NCBI GenBank assembly: GCA_037893245.1
Contig: JBAIAA010000525.1
Span: 186,001 to 250,000, forward strand
Direction of reading: 5' to 3'
Source: Crossaster papposus
Taxonomy: Eukaryota > Echinodermata > Asteroidea > Velatida > Solasteridae
DNA length: 64,000 nucleotides
How positions within the stretch are numbered: position 1 is the first letter of the stretch; every line of letters starts with the position of its first letter. Made by a program: the position numbers and the translations under genes. Of the stretch, positions 36,931 to 47,905 are shown piece after piece. The notes below the pieces were generated by a model. The model did not search any database, was not told the DNA's origin, and worked only from the letters and a program-made list of their open reading frames with translations.

Positions 36931-36984
36931 CATGCGCAGTCCACACAACTGCATTTTACGGGGTGTGTGTGACTTAGGCTATAC
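36931..36984 (-). repeat. Candidate right terminal repeat of the Polinton
   Basis: On the minus strand the element begins AGTATAGCCTAAGTCACAC directly where satellite sequence resumes (ACTAATAACCG on the plus strand at 36985). Polinton termini usually start AGTGTA and are flanked by a 6-bp target duplication; the six bases next to this tip are ACTAAT. I did not find a partner repeat at the left edge. Confidence 0.6.
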
Positions 36985-38134
36985 TACTAATAACCGTCAG
37001 ATCACGAAATGAACTTCCAACACTCCCAAATGTGCATTAGCCCCAATTAAGCCTAACAAACACTTTTCGGCACTAATAATCGTCAGATCACGAAATGAAC
37101 TTCCAACACTCCCAAATGTGCTATAGCGCCCATTAAGCCTAACAAACATCTTTCGGCACTAATAACCGTCAGATCACGAAATGAACTTCCAACACTCCCA
37201 AATGTGCATTAGCGCCCACTGAGCGTAACAAACACTTTTCGGCACTATTCACTGTCAGGTCACGGAATGAACTTACAACACTCCCAAATGTGCTGTAGCG
37301 CCTATTAAGCCTAACAAACACTTTTTGGCACTAATAACCGTCAGATCACGAAATGGACTTACAACACTCCCAAATGTGCTGTAGCGCCTATTAAGCCTAA
37401 CAAACACTTTTCGGCACTAATAACCGTCAGATCACGAAATGAACTTCCAACACTCCTAAATGTGCTATAGCGCCCATTGAGCGTAACAACAAAATTTCGG
37501 CATTATTCACCGTCAGATCACGAAATTGACTTACAAACACTCCCAAATGTGCTACCGCGCCCATTAAGCCTCACAAACACTTTTCGGCACTATTTACCTT
37601 CAGATCACGAAATGAACTTCTAACACTCCCAAATGTGCTATAGCGCCCATTAAGCCTAACAAACACTTTTCGGCACTAATAACCGTCAGATCACGAAATG
37701 AACTTCCAACACTCCTAAATGTGCTATAGCGCCCATTGAGCGTAACGAACAATTTTCGACATTATTTACCGTCAGATCACGAAATGGACTTACAAACACT
37801 CCCAAATGTGCTACCGCGCCCATTAAGCCTAACAAACACTTTTCGGCACTATTTACCTTCAGATCACGAAATGAACTTCTAACACTCCCAAATGTGCTAT
37901 AGCGCCCATTAAGCCTAACAAACACTTTTCGGCACTAATAACCGTCAGATCACGAAATGAACTTCCAACACTCCTAAATGTGCTATAGCGCCCATTGAGC
38001 GTAACAAACAATTTTCGACATTATTTACCGTCAGATCACGAAATGGACTTACAAACACTCCCAAATGTGCTACCGCGACCATTAAGCCTAACAAACACTT
38101 TTCGGCTGTATTTACCTTCAGATCACGAAATGTT
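36985..38134. repeat. Satellite array, segment 3 (diverged right edge)
   Basis: The 86-87 bp satellite resumes after the Polinton with more diverged units (AATTTTCGACATTATTTACC, GTGCTACCGCGCCC, CCTTCAGATCACGAAATG). Two blocks of 261 bp repeat at about 37430, 37690 and 37950. The array ends for good at CAGATCACGAAATG near 38134. Variant CCTTCAGATCACG occurs here and on the left side of the Polinton at about 23682, which supports one original array. Confidence 0.93.
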
Positions 38135-38144
38135 TTCATTTTGT

Positions 38145-38680
38145 TTGTGTTGATTTTTTGCCTAGTGCATATACGCCAATTGACTGCCCTCTCATTCGGC
38201 TCTGGTTCAGTGAACATGACTTGCTGAATCTCGAGATTTTGGTCGCTCCCGTGAGAAACTTGGCAATTTGTTCGTGTGGATTTGATGCTGGTATGTGTGG
38301 CTTCAACTCTGCAACTACTTTGACGTTCGAAGGTTAGATATATAGCTGGAGAAAATAGTAATCATTCGCATCATTTTTTTCGTTCGGCACTGATTCCGTT
38401 GACTTAACTTGTTGAATCTCGGGATTTTGATCGCTTTCGTACGTAACCTATCAATTTGCTTGGCACGGATTTGGAGCTGGTATCTATCGCTTCAATCTGC
38501 AACAACCTTGACGTTCCCAGGTTAGATATAACTGGAGAAAATATTACTCAGTGGCATCATGTTTTTTTCTCTCGATGTTGACATATTATGTCTATGGACT
38601 GCACTCGCTCGGCTCTGGTCACGTTGACTAACCTAGCTGAGTCTCGGAATTTCGGTTGCTTCCGTGAAAAACTTGGTCCC
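38145..38680 (+). repeat. Three diverged ~190-225 bp tandem copies
   Basis: Copies begin near 38150, 38379 and 38570 and share TTCGGCTCTGGTT-like, TGAATCTCGAGATTTTGGTCGC, ATTTGGAGCTGGTAT-like, TTGACGTTC and TTAGATATA segments with many differences. The middle copy lacks the first 40 bp and the last copy stops after about 110 bp. It abuts the satellite but is unrelated to it. No coding potential. Confidence 0.75.
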
Positions 38681-39017
38681 ATTTAGGAAAAAAATAAACA
38701 GTGAGTGAAAATAATGTGTGTCGATTGATGCCAATTTGTAATAATTATATCCGATTTAAATGTATTAGTTAGCCTTGTGGAATGAGGTATAAATCTTGAA
38801 CTTGCAAAACAACCCCTGTACGTTTGTATTGACCCCTACTATTTCGGGAAAGTTGAAGCAAAATTGTGTCATTTGTAAGAAAATTGAAGAGTTACGCTTT
38901 CGAACAGCTCTTACGTTTTCGAACAGTCATAGCTTTGCTGATTCGACAGGCAACGTTTTATTTTGATGCGAAATGTGGCAAAGTGGGACACTTTATTTTC
39001 TGAAATACATGCACATA
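38681..39017. other. Unassigned sequence
   Basis: A/T-rich sequence between the tandem repeat and the next element. I see no gene, repeat unit or structured motif that I can support. Confidence 0.5.
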
Positions 39018-39707
39018 TACACTGTTACAAATTATGTACCTTCACAGTTGTTTTTCTGTTGAAAATGTCAAAATATAACAGTAGATATTACTCTTTTGGG
39101 ATTTATTTGCATATAAACAAAACTAGTACTGTCTATGTACATTTTTCTGAATTTCTCTGTTTGGCTATTCGTGTTCGCTGTTAAATTAAAATTTTGTACT
39201 GGAACAAAAAACAACATGTTTTGAACAAGCATTCCCTTCCGTCTCTGTTAAGACACAACAACATCACTGTTTCATAACAACACAGTATACATACATACAA
39301 GTATTTATTTACAGAGAATCTACTGTTTTCCTACATGAATCTCATTACGCAGCAACTGACCAATCAGAAGTGAGAACATTAGTGTTCACAAAAGTCATGT
39401 TAAACTGTGTTGTTTTACCACAAAACACACTTTTTTGACCACTTTGTGTAATTATTAAAGCAATTCCCTAATTAAATTTTGATTTTATTCAAATAAACCT
39501 GAAGAATCGCATCCAATCTTCCTCCGCATTGAAATATTGCAATTATTCAATTTGAAAGCGTGACTTCATCATGACTTCATGCGGGAAAAGCTGAATATAA
39601 AAGTAACTCTCGACAATGGTTAAAGTGTTTAGTAGGTAACCGTAGCATTTGTACTACTCTATCTATACGTGTAGTAATAGTATTGTGTAATGTGTAATAA
39701 TAATAAT

Positions 39708-40067
39708 TATAACACCTCACTCACAGATTCTGTGTCTTGATTGGCCGAGAGCGCGGCACGTGTCACTTGCTATTTTTACTATTTTGTACCATGGAGAAAT
39801 AAGACTATCCAAAAAGACTATACCACGCAAAAAGGACTATGCGCAAAGCATGCAACACACAAATATGCGCATAGCAACGAAAGCGTGACTGAAACCCAGA
39901 CGTGTGTTTCGGTGCATTGCGTAAACATTGCTCTATCACCTTCGCACCCGTTCATCAAGGCAACAAAGTACACGTATGATCGAGAGACGTATAATTCGGA
40001 GATTTTTTGTCATTACTATACTTTCAGGAAGCTTAAATTGTGCAGAATATGTGAGTGAGGTGTTATA
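39708..40067. mobile_element. MITE with perfect 18-bp TIRs
   Basis: The ends are TATAACACCTCACTCACA and its exact reverse complement 360 bp apart. The interior begins with a CCAAT-like motif, TTGATTGGCCGAGAGCGCGG, followed by CACGTG, a combination that recurs in unrelated neighbours at 52950, 53023 and 54036. The open frame across it (39741-40058) is not conserved-looking and is taken as chance. Confidence 0.75.
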
Positions 40068-40070
40068 AAA

Positions 40071-40232
40071 CAAATATTGACTGCTTTATTTTGCGGTATA
40101 GTAAAACTAGCCTCCCTCGGTGATCCATGGAGCATTCTATTTTCCCTCGGCTTCGCCTCGGGAAAATAGAATGCTCCATGGATCACCTCGGGAGGATAGT
40201 TTTACTATACCACTCAAAGCAGTCAATATTTG
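40071..40232. repeat. 162-bp near-perfect palindrome
   Basis: The arms start CAAATATTGACTGCTTT and end in the reverse complement AAAGCAGTCAATATTTG, meeting at TCGGCTTCGCCTCGG. Each arm is about 73 bp with only a few mismatches. It lies 3 bp from the MITE before it. The loop is of the same type as that of the palindrome at 54435-54595. Confidence 0.88.
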
Positions 40233-40553
40233 TATACTAAATGTAGTTACTTCTATAGGTCTGTTTCCTATTCCCACATCATTAATCGATGTAAATAGCC
40301 GCAATACGCATAACAACAGAAAACTGTACTTCAACAGGAGCGTTTGTTTTTGGACAAAACAACAACGGGTTAATCACTGTTGCAAAACAGGGGAATCCCT
40401 GTAGGTGTTTCAGTACCAAATACTGCAGTAGAATCTCTGTTAATAAACAGAGATAAAACAACAGTAGAATGTACTGTTAAAAAACAGTACCTTCTGTAAT
40501 GCCAATTGACAATAGAATGTACTGTTAATTAACAGATATTTTTTAACAGTGTA

Positions 40554-42187
40554 CCGTGATAATTATACACGCGCTCATATGCTGCGCTGTTGTATTGCAT
40601 TTATAGCACACGACGTAATAACAGTGATGTACAGATCACCCAACAGGTCATCCGACAGCCTAGTTGTGCTGCATAGTCGATTTAAAAAGACTGAATCGGG
40701 GCGGGACGCAAGTTGGTTTGGGAGTTGACCAATGAGGAATGCACACTCATTCAATAACGTTCTCTCACAACTGTATTTTGGAACGCTTGTGAATGTTGAG
40801 TGACACTGACTGTTTCTGATCTCCAAGTGAACAATAGTTACAAGATAGGATAATTCAATAACCCAAACTTGTCACATAATTGTAAATTTGGTTTGTCGTC
40901 TTTTGTTTTATATAGAAAAACAAGAGGGCGCAATTTCTCATTTATAAATATTCATTATTTGTCACGATTCACCTCCCCTTATGTAAAACCAGTTGATGTA
41001 TGCTAATAGCTTGCGATTGATTTCTAGGTGTGGTATCCCAAATAAGGGAATAGCGAGAACGTTTGAAATAGTTTGAGTTTCTTGCTTTGCATAACAATGT
41101 TTTCTATAGATCGTGGAACGTTTAGGCTGGTTAGATTTTGTTTGGGGCAGTTCTTGTCAGAGACTCGAGGAAATCGGTGGTGCGGTAGCACAGTTTTATG
41201 GAGCGTTAGCTCGAGATTATTTGTGGGAAAGTTTGTTCCCTCCCCCAAAGGAGTGGCGATAGCCAAGTTATTTGATCAGCGATAGCTGTATACAAAACAT
41301 TGATAAACATTATACCGATCGAGCCTGCCTGATTTTACAGCCAAGGGAGTCAGGCTTTTAGGACAGCTTTCGTCTAAAAAACTGTAAGTTTCATATATTA
41401 TATGCATGTTTAATTATTGATAGTTTTGCTTAGAATATATATGTCTATTTTCTCGTATTTTCTGCAACGCCCCGTTGCAATGCATTACTATTGTGAAACA
41501 TGCATATGCAGATTGGTCATATCGCACGATATTTGTACCCGGTAATAGCCGCAGTAATATTATACAGGTTTATTGATTTTTAAACCTATATTACACAATT
41601 TGGCAATACCCTTATTTTTGTAAATGTATAATTTCCAGGGCTCCCTTTAGTGGAGTTACAGTTACAGTTTATTCTGCCAAACACTGAGGGAAGGGTTTAT
41701 ACTGGGATCCCCAACGGTGACGGCGAGGGACACCCTCCTAAGGAACCTCCCTCTACGGGCCCACATCACCATCGGTACATCGGCAACGCCCCAGCGGTTC
41801 GCCTCCGATGCATGTGCCCCTCCGATGCATGTGCCCGTACCCGTAAAGTTGAAACATTATAGACATTATACAAACATGTACTGTACCAAATTGGCAGATT
41901 TCAGTTGAGTTATCTAAAGTAAATCGCTCGTAAAGGGCACTAATTAGTGTTATTAGTGTCGATAGAGTTGTGTGTGTGCCAGTTTGTTCAAGATTGAACA
42001 GATTAACACTTGTATAATTGTTATTGTAAATAAATAATTAGTTTTTTTTGTTTGATGAATATAAACGTTCGTTGCGGAAGATTTGTTTTATTTTAAATTG
42101 TCAGTGGCGTGTTCCACAAGATACATTACTCGCTAGATAGAACCCAGTTTTGTGACAATAGTGTTATTAGAACGGTTGGCAAAAACG
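40554..42187. other. Unassigned sequence
   Basis: No supported gene or repeat. Frames up to 83 codons occur on both strands but have no recognisable motif. A local CpG-richer, G/C-richer patch lies at 41690-41840. An exon could hide here, but nothing in the sequence makes the case. Confidence 0.45.
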
Positions 42188-43631
42188 AATGCCCCTTTCC
42201 CACATACACGATTTTTGCTACAGTGGCCCTCACACCGGCCTTACGGGGTCGTTAAGATGTTTACAGCGGCGTTGCGGTGAAAACAATTGTGCACAACCGC
42301 GAGCATTCCCTGGAGCATTTGTATGGATCCGTAAGCGTCCGGGAGGGGTTGTGATTTCTTACAAAAGTTTTGGTTCGGACCAAAACTCTCGTAAGAAAAT
42401 TACGGCAGTGCTACGGAAATCTAGACCGCAATGCTCCCTCAACGCCTCCTCAACGCTTCCGCAACTGCCGTAACACCACCGTAAAACTCCGTAAGTTCAC
42501 CTTAATCATCCGCAATGATTCGTAACAATTCTCCCCCTTTCGGTACACTTCGACTGCGTTACGATTCCTAAAGAGGCCAAAGGTCCCCTACGTTTCCTTA
42601 CGATTCCTCACGGAAGCGTTGCGGTGTGTTATGTATTAACAAGAATGTACAGTGATTTCCTTACGAAAGCTCAACGGTTCTTTGCGGACACACTGCGGTT
42701 TCTTGCGAATACACTGTGGTTTCTTACGTTTTCTTGCATTCTTGCGGTGCCACAACGGTCCTTGCGATTCGTTACTGTCCCTAACGGCGCCATTACGGTG
42801 GCGTTGCGGTGCCTGCGGCGGATCTATACAAACCCTACGAGTCCGAAAGCCGTAGCAGTCCGTACTAAATCGTAATAAACCGCTGTGAATGGGGATATTC
42901 TTAACACCACCGTATATCCACCGTAATATTCCAGAACGAAACGGTACGCACTCGCAAGGGTCCGTAGAGAATCGGGAGGTGAACCGTGACGCAGCCGTAA
43001 GACGTCGTAAGAACTCTTTGTACTAACATAACCACATCATTTTCTCCCGGATGTTCACGATTTCGCTAAAACAAATCGCAACGCTGCCGTAGAAACAACA
43101 TCCGTAGACGTCCGTCGACGTCCGTAAAAAAACAACATTTGTTGGTGAGAGGTGGCTGCCATGCCGAGAAGAAAAAAAACGCGCAAAGGGGGGTTCCTAT
43201 TTGTGGGGCTCGAAACACCTCCTTTCATGGATCCATCGAAGAATTAGGACGACAACAACAACATCCAAATATTCACCCGTTGCGCCTTTTTGTCATGTGA
43301 TTAATTATATTGTACAGGCGTCTTGTTCAATCATACTGGCGTCTTACTGCCGTCTTGCGAAATCGTACTGACGCCGTAGTGACGTCGTAGTACAATATTG
43401 GCATTTCGTAGTACGCCATGAAAAATATTGACGATGCCATAACTCTATCGTATTAATTCGTAACACTGTCGTAGCACTATTGACGGCGTATTGATAGCGT
43501 ATTGGAAAGGCGTATCATTCGATTTACCTTGAACTTTTGAGTGCGAATTGCTACGGTACATCAAGATTGTTTTACTTTGAACAAATCGTGCTTTATCGTA
43601 CTAAACATTGTGTATGTGGGAAAGGGACATT
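42188..43631. mobile_element. Non-autonomous TIR element, 1.44 kb, packed with CGTAA/TTACG motifs
   Basis: The left end carries CCCTTTCCCACATACAC and the right end the reverse complement GTGTATGTGGGAAAGGG, so the terminal repeats are at least 22 bp with one mismatch. The interior has no transposase but repeats short words such as CCGTAA, TTACGG, GCGTTGCGGTG, CTTACGATTCC and CCGTAG dozens of times, in opposite senses left and right of the centre. The target duplication is unclear. The TIR design (a C-rich block then ACAC) resembles the element at 51989-52821, so the two may belong to one superfamily. Confidence 0.72.
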
Positions 43632-44251
43632 ACAGTAACGTTTCAACCAATATTGTTTCATTCATTCATTCATTCAATTAACATTTATTCCCATAGTGCC
43701 AAAATAATGTGAAAAACACAATTATATGTAAAATGAGAAAAATAAATAAACAATACAATTAATATTACTGAGAAAGATTAAATAATACCATTAATGTTAA
43801 AAGGAAAAAATGAAGTTCACAAATTAAAGTAAAAACAAAAACAATGAGTGACATGGCAACTATGGAGGCATCTTCCGAAGCCATATGGCTTTTATGGAGA
43901 TGCCTAGACTAACAAACTAATAAGAAAAAAACAATAAACAGGGATGAAAAATAACATAGGATGAATATGAATATTAAGAAGAACTATAACAAATATATAT
44001 TTAACAAACATTTTTTAACAAACTAGATGATTGGCAACAAAAATAAAATAAATCATCACAAGCAACATGCAGGGAGAAGACAAATATGATTAAATAAAAC
44101 CATCTTTAAGGGTATAAACAAATAAACAAAGACAATAACCATATTCGAAACAACGGTATAAGGAAATAAGCAAATAGAAAAATATTGAATTATAAGGAAA
44201 CAATAATTGTGGAAGAGGCAAAACAACAAAATTAAGACTATGGTGAATAAT

Positions 44252-45590
44252 CTACGGTACGCAATAGGAGATGAGATATTTTTTGTAAGCAGATTTAAAG
44301 CAGCCGACAGACGACTTTGTTCTCAAGGCTGTGTCTAGGCTGTTCCAAAGACGAGGACCATGAAAACGAAGAGTGTTCATGGAAAACGTTGTGCGAGTGT
44401 AAGGGACATACAGATTATTTTTAGAACGTGTATTATAGTCGTGGATGTCATGTACTGAGGTGAAATAGTTAGAAAAAACTTGAGGAAGCAGTTTGTTAGT
44501 ATACTTGTACATAAAAATCCCTATTTGGAGTTTATTAATATTAGTGAGTGTTAATGTGTGAAGTTTAGCAAACAAAGGGGGAGTATGGTCCCGTGGTTGT
44601 GAACGGGTGCAGAGTCTAATGGCCCTCTTTTGTATCACAATGAGAGAATGTAGTTGATTAGTAGTAGATCGTGCCCACACAATATTGCAGTAATTTAGGT
44701 AGGGAAGAATTAGTGTATTGTAAAGGGTGAAAAGGGTGGTTGATGGAAGAAAGGTACGAAGCTTGGATAGTACACCTGTGTTCCGGGCTACGGTTTTGGT
44801 AATGGAGGAGATGTGATCACTCCAGGTGAGGCGGTCGTTAAGCATGACACCTAAGAATTTGGTACAGCGGCTGTTAGATACTGGAGTGCCGTCAATATAG
44901 ATGGTTGGCAAGATGTCTGCAGAAGAATTGTTGGCTTTGGAAAAGAATAAACATTTGGTCTTGCTGGCATTAAGGGAGACTTTGTTGGCTTTAAACCATG
45001 AAGAAACTTTTATAAGTTCTGCATTGAGAATGCGAATCAAGGATTGTGAGTTAGGATTAGAATAGACGATGGTAGTGTCGTCTGCAAATAGAAGAAAAGA
45101 AAGCAAAGAAGAAGAATTGTTGAGATCATTGATGTAAAGCAAAAAGAGGAGGGGACCGAGTATAGATCCTTGGGGAACTCCATGTGTAATGTCACTTCGC
45201 CTGGAAGGCGTTTTATGGACAACTGTAAACTGTTGCCTGTCTGTCAAATAGCTCCTAAACCACTCAAGGGCATGTCCTCTAATTCCATAGTAGTTAAGTT
45301 TGGAAAGAAGTATGGTGTGATCTATTGTATCAAATGCCTTGGAAAGGTCGATAAAGATACCTGCAGTCGCAAGTTTGTTGGATAAAGAAGTAGAAATGAG
45401 ATCAGTAAGATGAATGAGAGCCATATCAGTAGAATGTTGTGGACGGAAGCCGAACTGCTGGTCAAAAAGAATGTTGGAAGAGGACAGAAATTTGGACAGA
45501 CGATTATACACAATTCGCTCAAGAATTTTGGAAAAAGTTGGTAGAACAGAAATAGGACGGTAGTTATGAATGTCCTCCGTTTTGCCAGTT
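44252..45590 (-). pseudogene. LINE reverse transcriptase domain
   Basis: This reverse-transcribes LINE RNA at the target site. The frame is open from before YRPISVLPTFSKILE (about 45560) to the stop at 44252; 419 residues follow the first in-frame ATG. Conserved blocks in order: FDQQFGFRPQHSTDMAL, FIDLSKAFDTIDHTILL, THGVPQGSILGPLLFLLYIN, the catalytic LLFADDTTI, NKVSLNASKTKCLFF, and the C-terminal NTRSKNNLYVPYTRTTF typical of L2/CR1 elements. The domain itself is complete, but it is separated from the endonuclease by a deletion and is in a different frame, so the original ORF2 protein is not made. Confidence 0.9.
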
Positions 45591-46272
45591 TTGTATGAGG
45601 GGTAATACGAGTAGGTCGATCAATCAAGGAACGAAAGCCATAGGAACAGAATGTATTAACAAATTCGTCTGTGGGCAAATGTTCTGAACACTTTAGGAGA
45701 TCCAAATTGAAATCTCCCATTACGTAACACAGCTTCTTCTCTGAAGATATGGAATTAAGACAAGAATCAAAAGATCGTTGGAAATTATCAAGATTGGTTC
45801 CAGGAGCTCTGTAGACATTTCCAACAATCAGATTACGAGACCACTTACGTTCAATTTCAATGAACATGCACTCATAGTCATCAGAAGATGGCATAAGATC
45901 ATCTCGGTTACGGAACCCCAGAGAACACTTGATGAACATGGCCACTCCGCCCCCAATTTTATTTGAACGAGATGAGTGCACAAGTTTATAACCAGGCATT
46001 GTAATGTAGGGAGGAGGAGTTTCTTTAAACCATGTCTCTGTAAATCCATAAACAGAGAAGGAATGAGTAAGAGTAGATAGGTAATCTTGAATATCATAGA
46101 AATGTCTACAGAGACTCCTGGAATTCATATAAAACACAGAAAAACAATCATTATCTGCAAATATATCTAAGTCATTAAAGCGATCACTATCCAAATCTAA
46201 ACATGCACATTGGAAAGTGCCATCATCATCATAATCATCATCATCATCATCATGTGTTAGATGACGAAACAT
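45585..46272 (-). pseudogene. LINE endonuclease domain (APE-like), truncated
   Basis: This cuts target DNA for LINE insertion. It begins with an aspartate-rich leader (from a CAT microsatellite at about 46225-46252), then SVFYMNSRSL, GFTETWF with the catalytic glutamate, GGVAMF, NVYRAPG, and VMGDFNLDLL. It stops being recognisable after RPTRITPHTK at about 45585, where several expected blocks (the SDH motif among them) are missing and the sequence passes directly into reverse transcriptase in another frame. This fits an internal deletion of a few hundred bases. Confidence 0.85.
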
Positions 46273-46645
46273 CCCATTAACTTAACTAGTACAAAGGACA
46301 AGGACAACAAATGTAATGAAACAAATAAAAAATAATGTAAAAGTAATAACAATATGACTGAGAAAGAATGAATTTCAAATGGGACTAATTAGCAAATAAA
46401 GCAAAACAGAACAAATATATAGAAAGCCAAAAAAAACCAAAAAAAAACCGATAACAAACGTAAGATAAAACTTAAAAGCAAAAAGTGTTAGCAAAATGGA
46501 AGCTTTTGTAAAGTCGGAATTAAGATAAAGACAAAAAGCAAAACAAAACAAACCAAAAGCGTTTTTCAACGGAAGAATAGCAGCAATCAACCTGTAAGTA
46601 GGTTATATAGCAAAGCAATGGGTGGATGTCAGCGACCATGCAGAT

Positions 46646-47029
46646 TTAGTGGTAGAAAGGAGCCAGCGTGCCACCGATGCCCCTCCACTTACCAGCCACG
46701 AAGCGGTATTTCTTACCCTCCTTGTAGGCGGTAGACACTTGGGAGGACCATTTCCTTTTTTCTTGGAGATCAATCTTGGTAAGATCCTCAACACAGAAGT
46801 AGGGGTCGTTAGATAGGACATTGCGTTGTTGCTGAAGGACCTTAATCTTGTCTTGGTAGCAGTTCAGCTTAATCAGCAAATGCTGAGGCTTGCCGTCAAG
46901 TTTAGGCCCATCGCGATGTGCGCGTTCCAACTTGACATTCTCCATGGAGAATTTATCCTTGAGCAGGTTGCTTGCAAGGGCCAGACATTGTTCTTGAAAT
47001 AGTTTATTTAACAAAATCTTGTTTAACAA
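46646..47029 (-). pseudogene. LINE ORF1 protein fragment (transposase_22-like)
   Basis: The 127-codon frame contains VKLERAHRDGPKLDGKPQHL, LIKLNCYQDKIKVLQQQR and a final AYKEGKKYRFVAGKWRG, the pattern of the RNA-binding ORF1 protein of L1- and CR1-type LINEs (the IERAHR, PIIVKF and A-K-G blocks). The N-terminal coiled-coil part is missing, as expected for a 5'-shortened insertion. It lies about 370 bp upstream of the endonuclease on the same strand. Confidence 0.8.
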
Positions 47030-47231
47030 TAACGCTAAGTTTTTTCTGCTTTAATTTTGAATACAATTGTTGTATTAAACACCCATTATCGGGAACATTT
47101 ATTGCCAAATGTTGTCTCCAATCTCGTTAATATTTATTTTACCGAGAGTTTTGCATATGTAGCAAATAGGGCCTACAAGAACATTTTTCTGGAGGCTGTT
47201 CACTGACTGGTGATGCTTCAGTGGGCGATTC

Positions 47232-47905
47232 TTATTTTGTAACACAATTCACTATTACAACACAAACCACACACTTCTCTGCCAGATCACCCCCCCCCCC
47301 CCAATATTGTACTTGCTTGGTTAGCAATCGTTTGCAGTTGATGTATATATCTTCTGTACCAAGGTTCTTAAACCATACATCAGAACTGTACAGAATAACA
47401 CTTATTACTGATTTATAAAACAGCTTTATTAATGTTCTACAAACATTGAAAGGTCGTTGATATTGTTGATATTTAAAAACAAATGTATTGCATTGATCTG
47501 ACCAGGTGAGTTTGTTGTATGTTGTATACAATGACTAAATATTTCAATGACTCAACAATTTCATAGTGTTATCAATAATAGTGCTGTGCGAGTAACTCGT
47601 GATCAGCTTTTGCTACTCAAGCCACTACCCGCTGTTTGTTAACTATTTGATTACTCGTGCCAGTCCGAGTAGCAATAAATACTCGCAATTAGTGATTGTT
47701 AGCAATCAATGATTGTTGACAATAACTGGGATGACCGGTTGCTATGTTTGTTTAGATCTGAAATGAAACAAACCATTTCCTTAGTTGTACTCACGTTTAA
47801 CTGTAAGTGATTATCATTATACAAATGTTTGTATAATCTGTCTGTGGAAGTTGTGCTACCTTTGACATAACCAACGATAAATGTAATATCTGAGTTGTCC
47901 ATGCT
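47232..47905 (-). pseudogene. Older LINE reverse transcriptase debris
   Basis: Two decayed pieces in the same orientation. At 47905-47760, NDNHLQLNVSTTKEMVCF matches the LQLNVSKTKEMV block after the catalytic site. At 47480-47232, RPFNVCRTLIKLFYKSVISV and ILYSSDVWFKNLG match the downstream thumb region. An unrelated insertion (about 47570-47700, with GAGTAACTCG-type palindromic words) separates them. It looks like a different, older CR1-like family from the LINE to its left. Confidence 0.65.

Larger units (their letters stand above)
24036..36984 (-). mobile_element. Polinton/Maverick element, broken
   Basis: This is a virus-like self-synthesising DNA element of about 12.9 kb, inserted in the satellite and read on the minus strand. 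Its parts, from right to left, are: hairpin-rich right end, small accessory frames, protein-primed DNA polymerase B region, packaging ATPase, two small virion-type proteins, chromodomain integrase, penton-like minor capsid protein, basic virion protein, hexon-like major capsid protein, and part of an adenovirus-type protease. The right tip, on the minus strand, begins AGTATAGCC, close to the AGTGTA start known for the family; I found no matching repeat at the left edge. The copy is broken, with a handful of breaks. Several long frames are still open, so the insertion is fairly young. Confidence 0.93.
39018..40553. mobile_element. Non-autonomous TIR element, ~1.5 kb, with nested insertions
   Basis: The outer ends read TACACTGTTACAAA at 39018 and, on the opposite strand at the right end, TACACTGTTAAAAA, giving a short terminal inverted repeat possibly bounded by TA. 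Both flanking thirds are full of small palindromes made from CTGTT and AACAG (TACTGTTAAAAAACAGTA, CTCTGTTAATAAACAGAG). Inside lie a complete smaller MITE (39708-40067) and a large palindrome (40071-40232). No transposase is encoded. The superfamily is not identified. Confidence 0.55.
43658..47029 (-). mobile_element. L2/CR1-like LINE, nearly full length
   Basis: A minus-strand non-LTR retrotransposon in canonical order: ORF1 (47029-46646), endonuclease, reverse transcriptase (to 44252), a 600-bp 3' untranslated region, and a 3' tail of ATTGAATGAATGAATGAA. A short TGAA-type tail is typical of the L2/CR1 group. The element is 5' shortened and has lost a segment between endonuclease and reverse transcriptase. 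The long open reverse transcriptase frame shows it is not old. Confidence 0.88.

Noticed and set aside
36728-37012. Lysine-rich 94-codon frame
   Set aside because: It is a translation of the A-tracts near the Polinton end.
1-38134. Centromeric identity of the satellite
   Set aside because: Plausible from size and transposon nesting, but nothing in one window can show centromere function.
39741-40058. 105-codon frame as a gene
   Set aside because: It lies entirely within a MITE bounded by perfect 18-bp TIRs and has no domain.
41650-41862. G/C-richer 70-codon frame as an exon
   Set aside because: No clear splice sites bracket it and the translation shows no motif.
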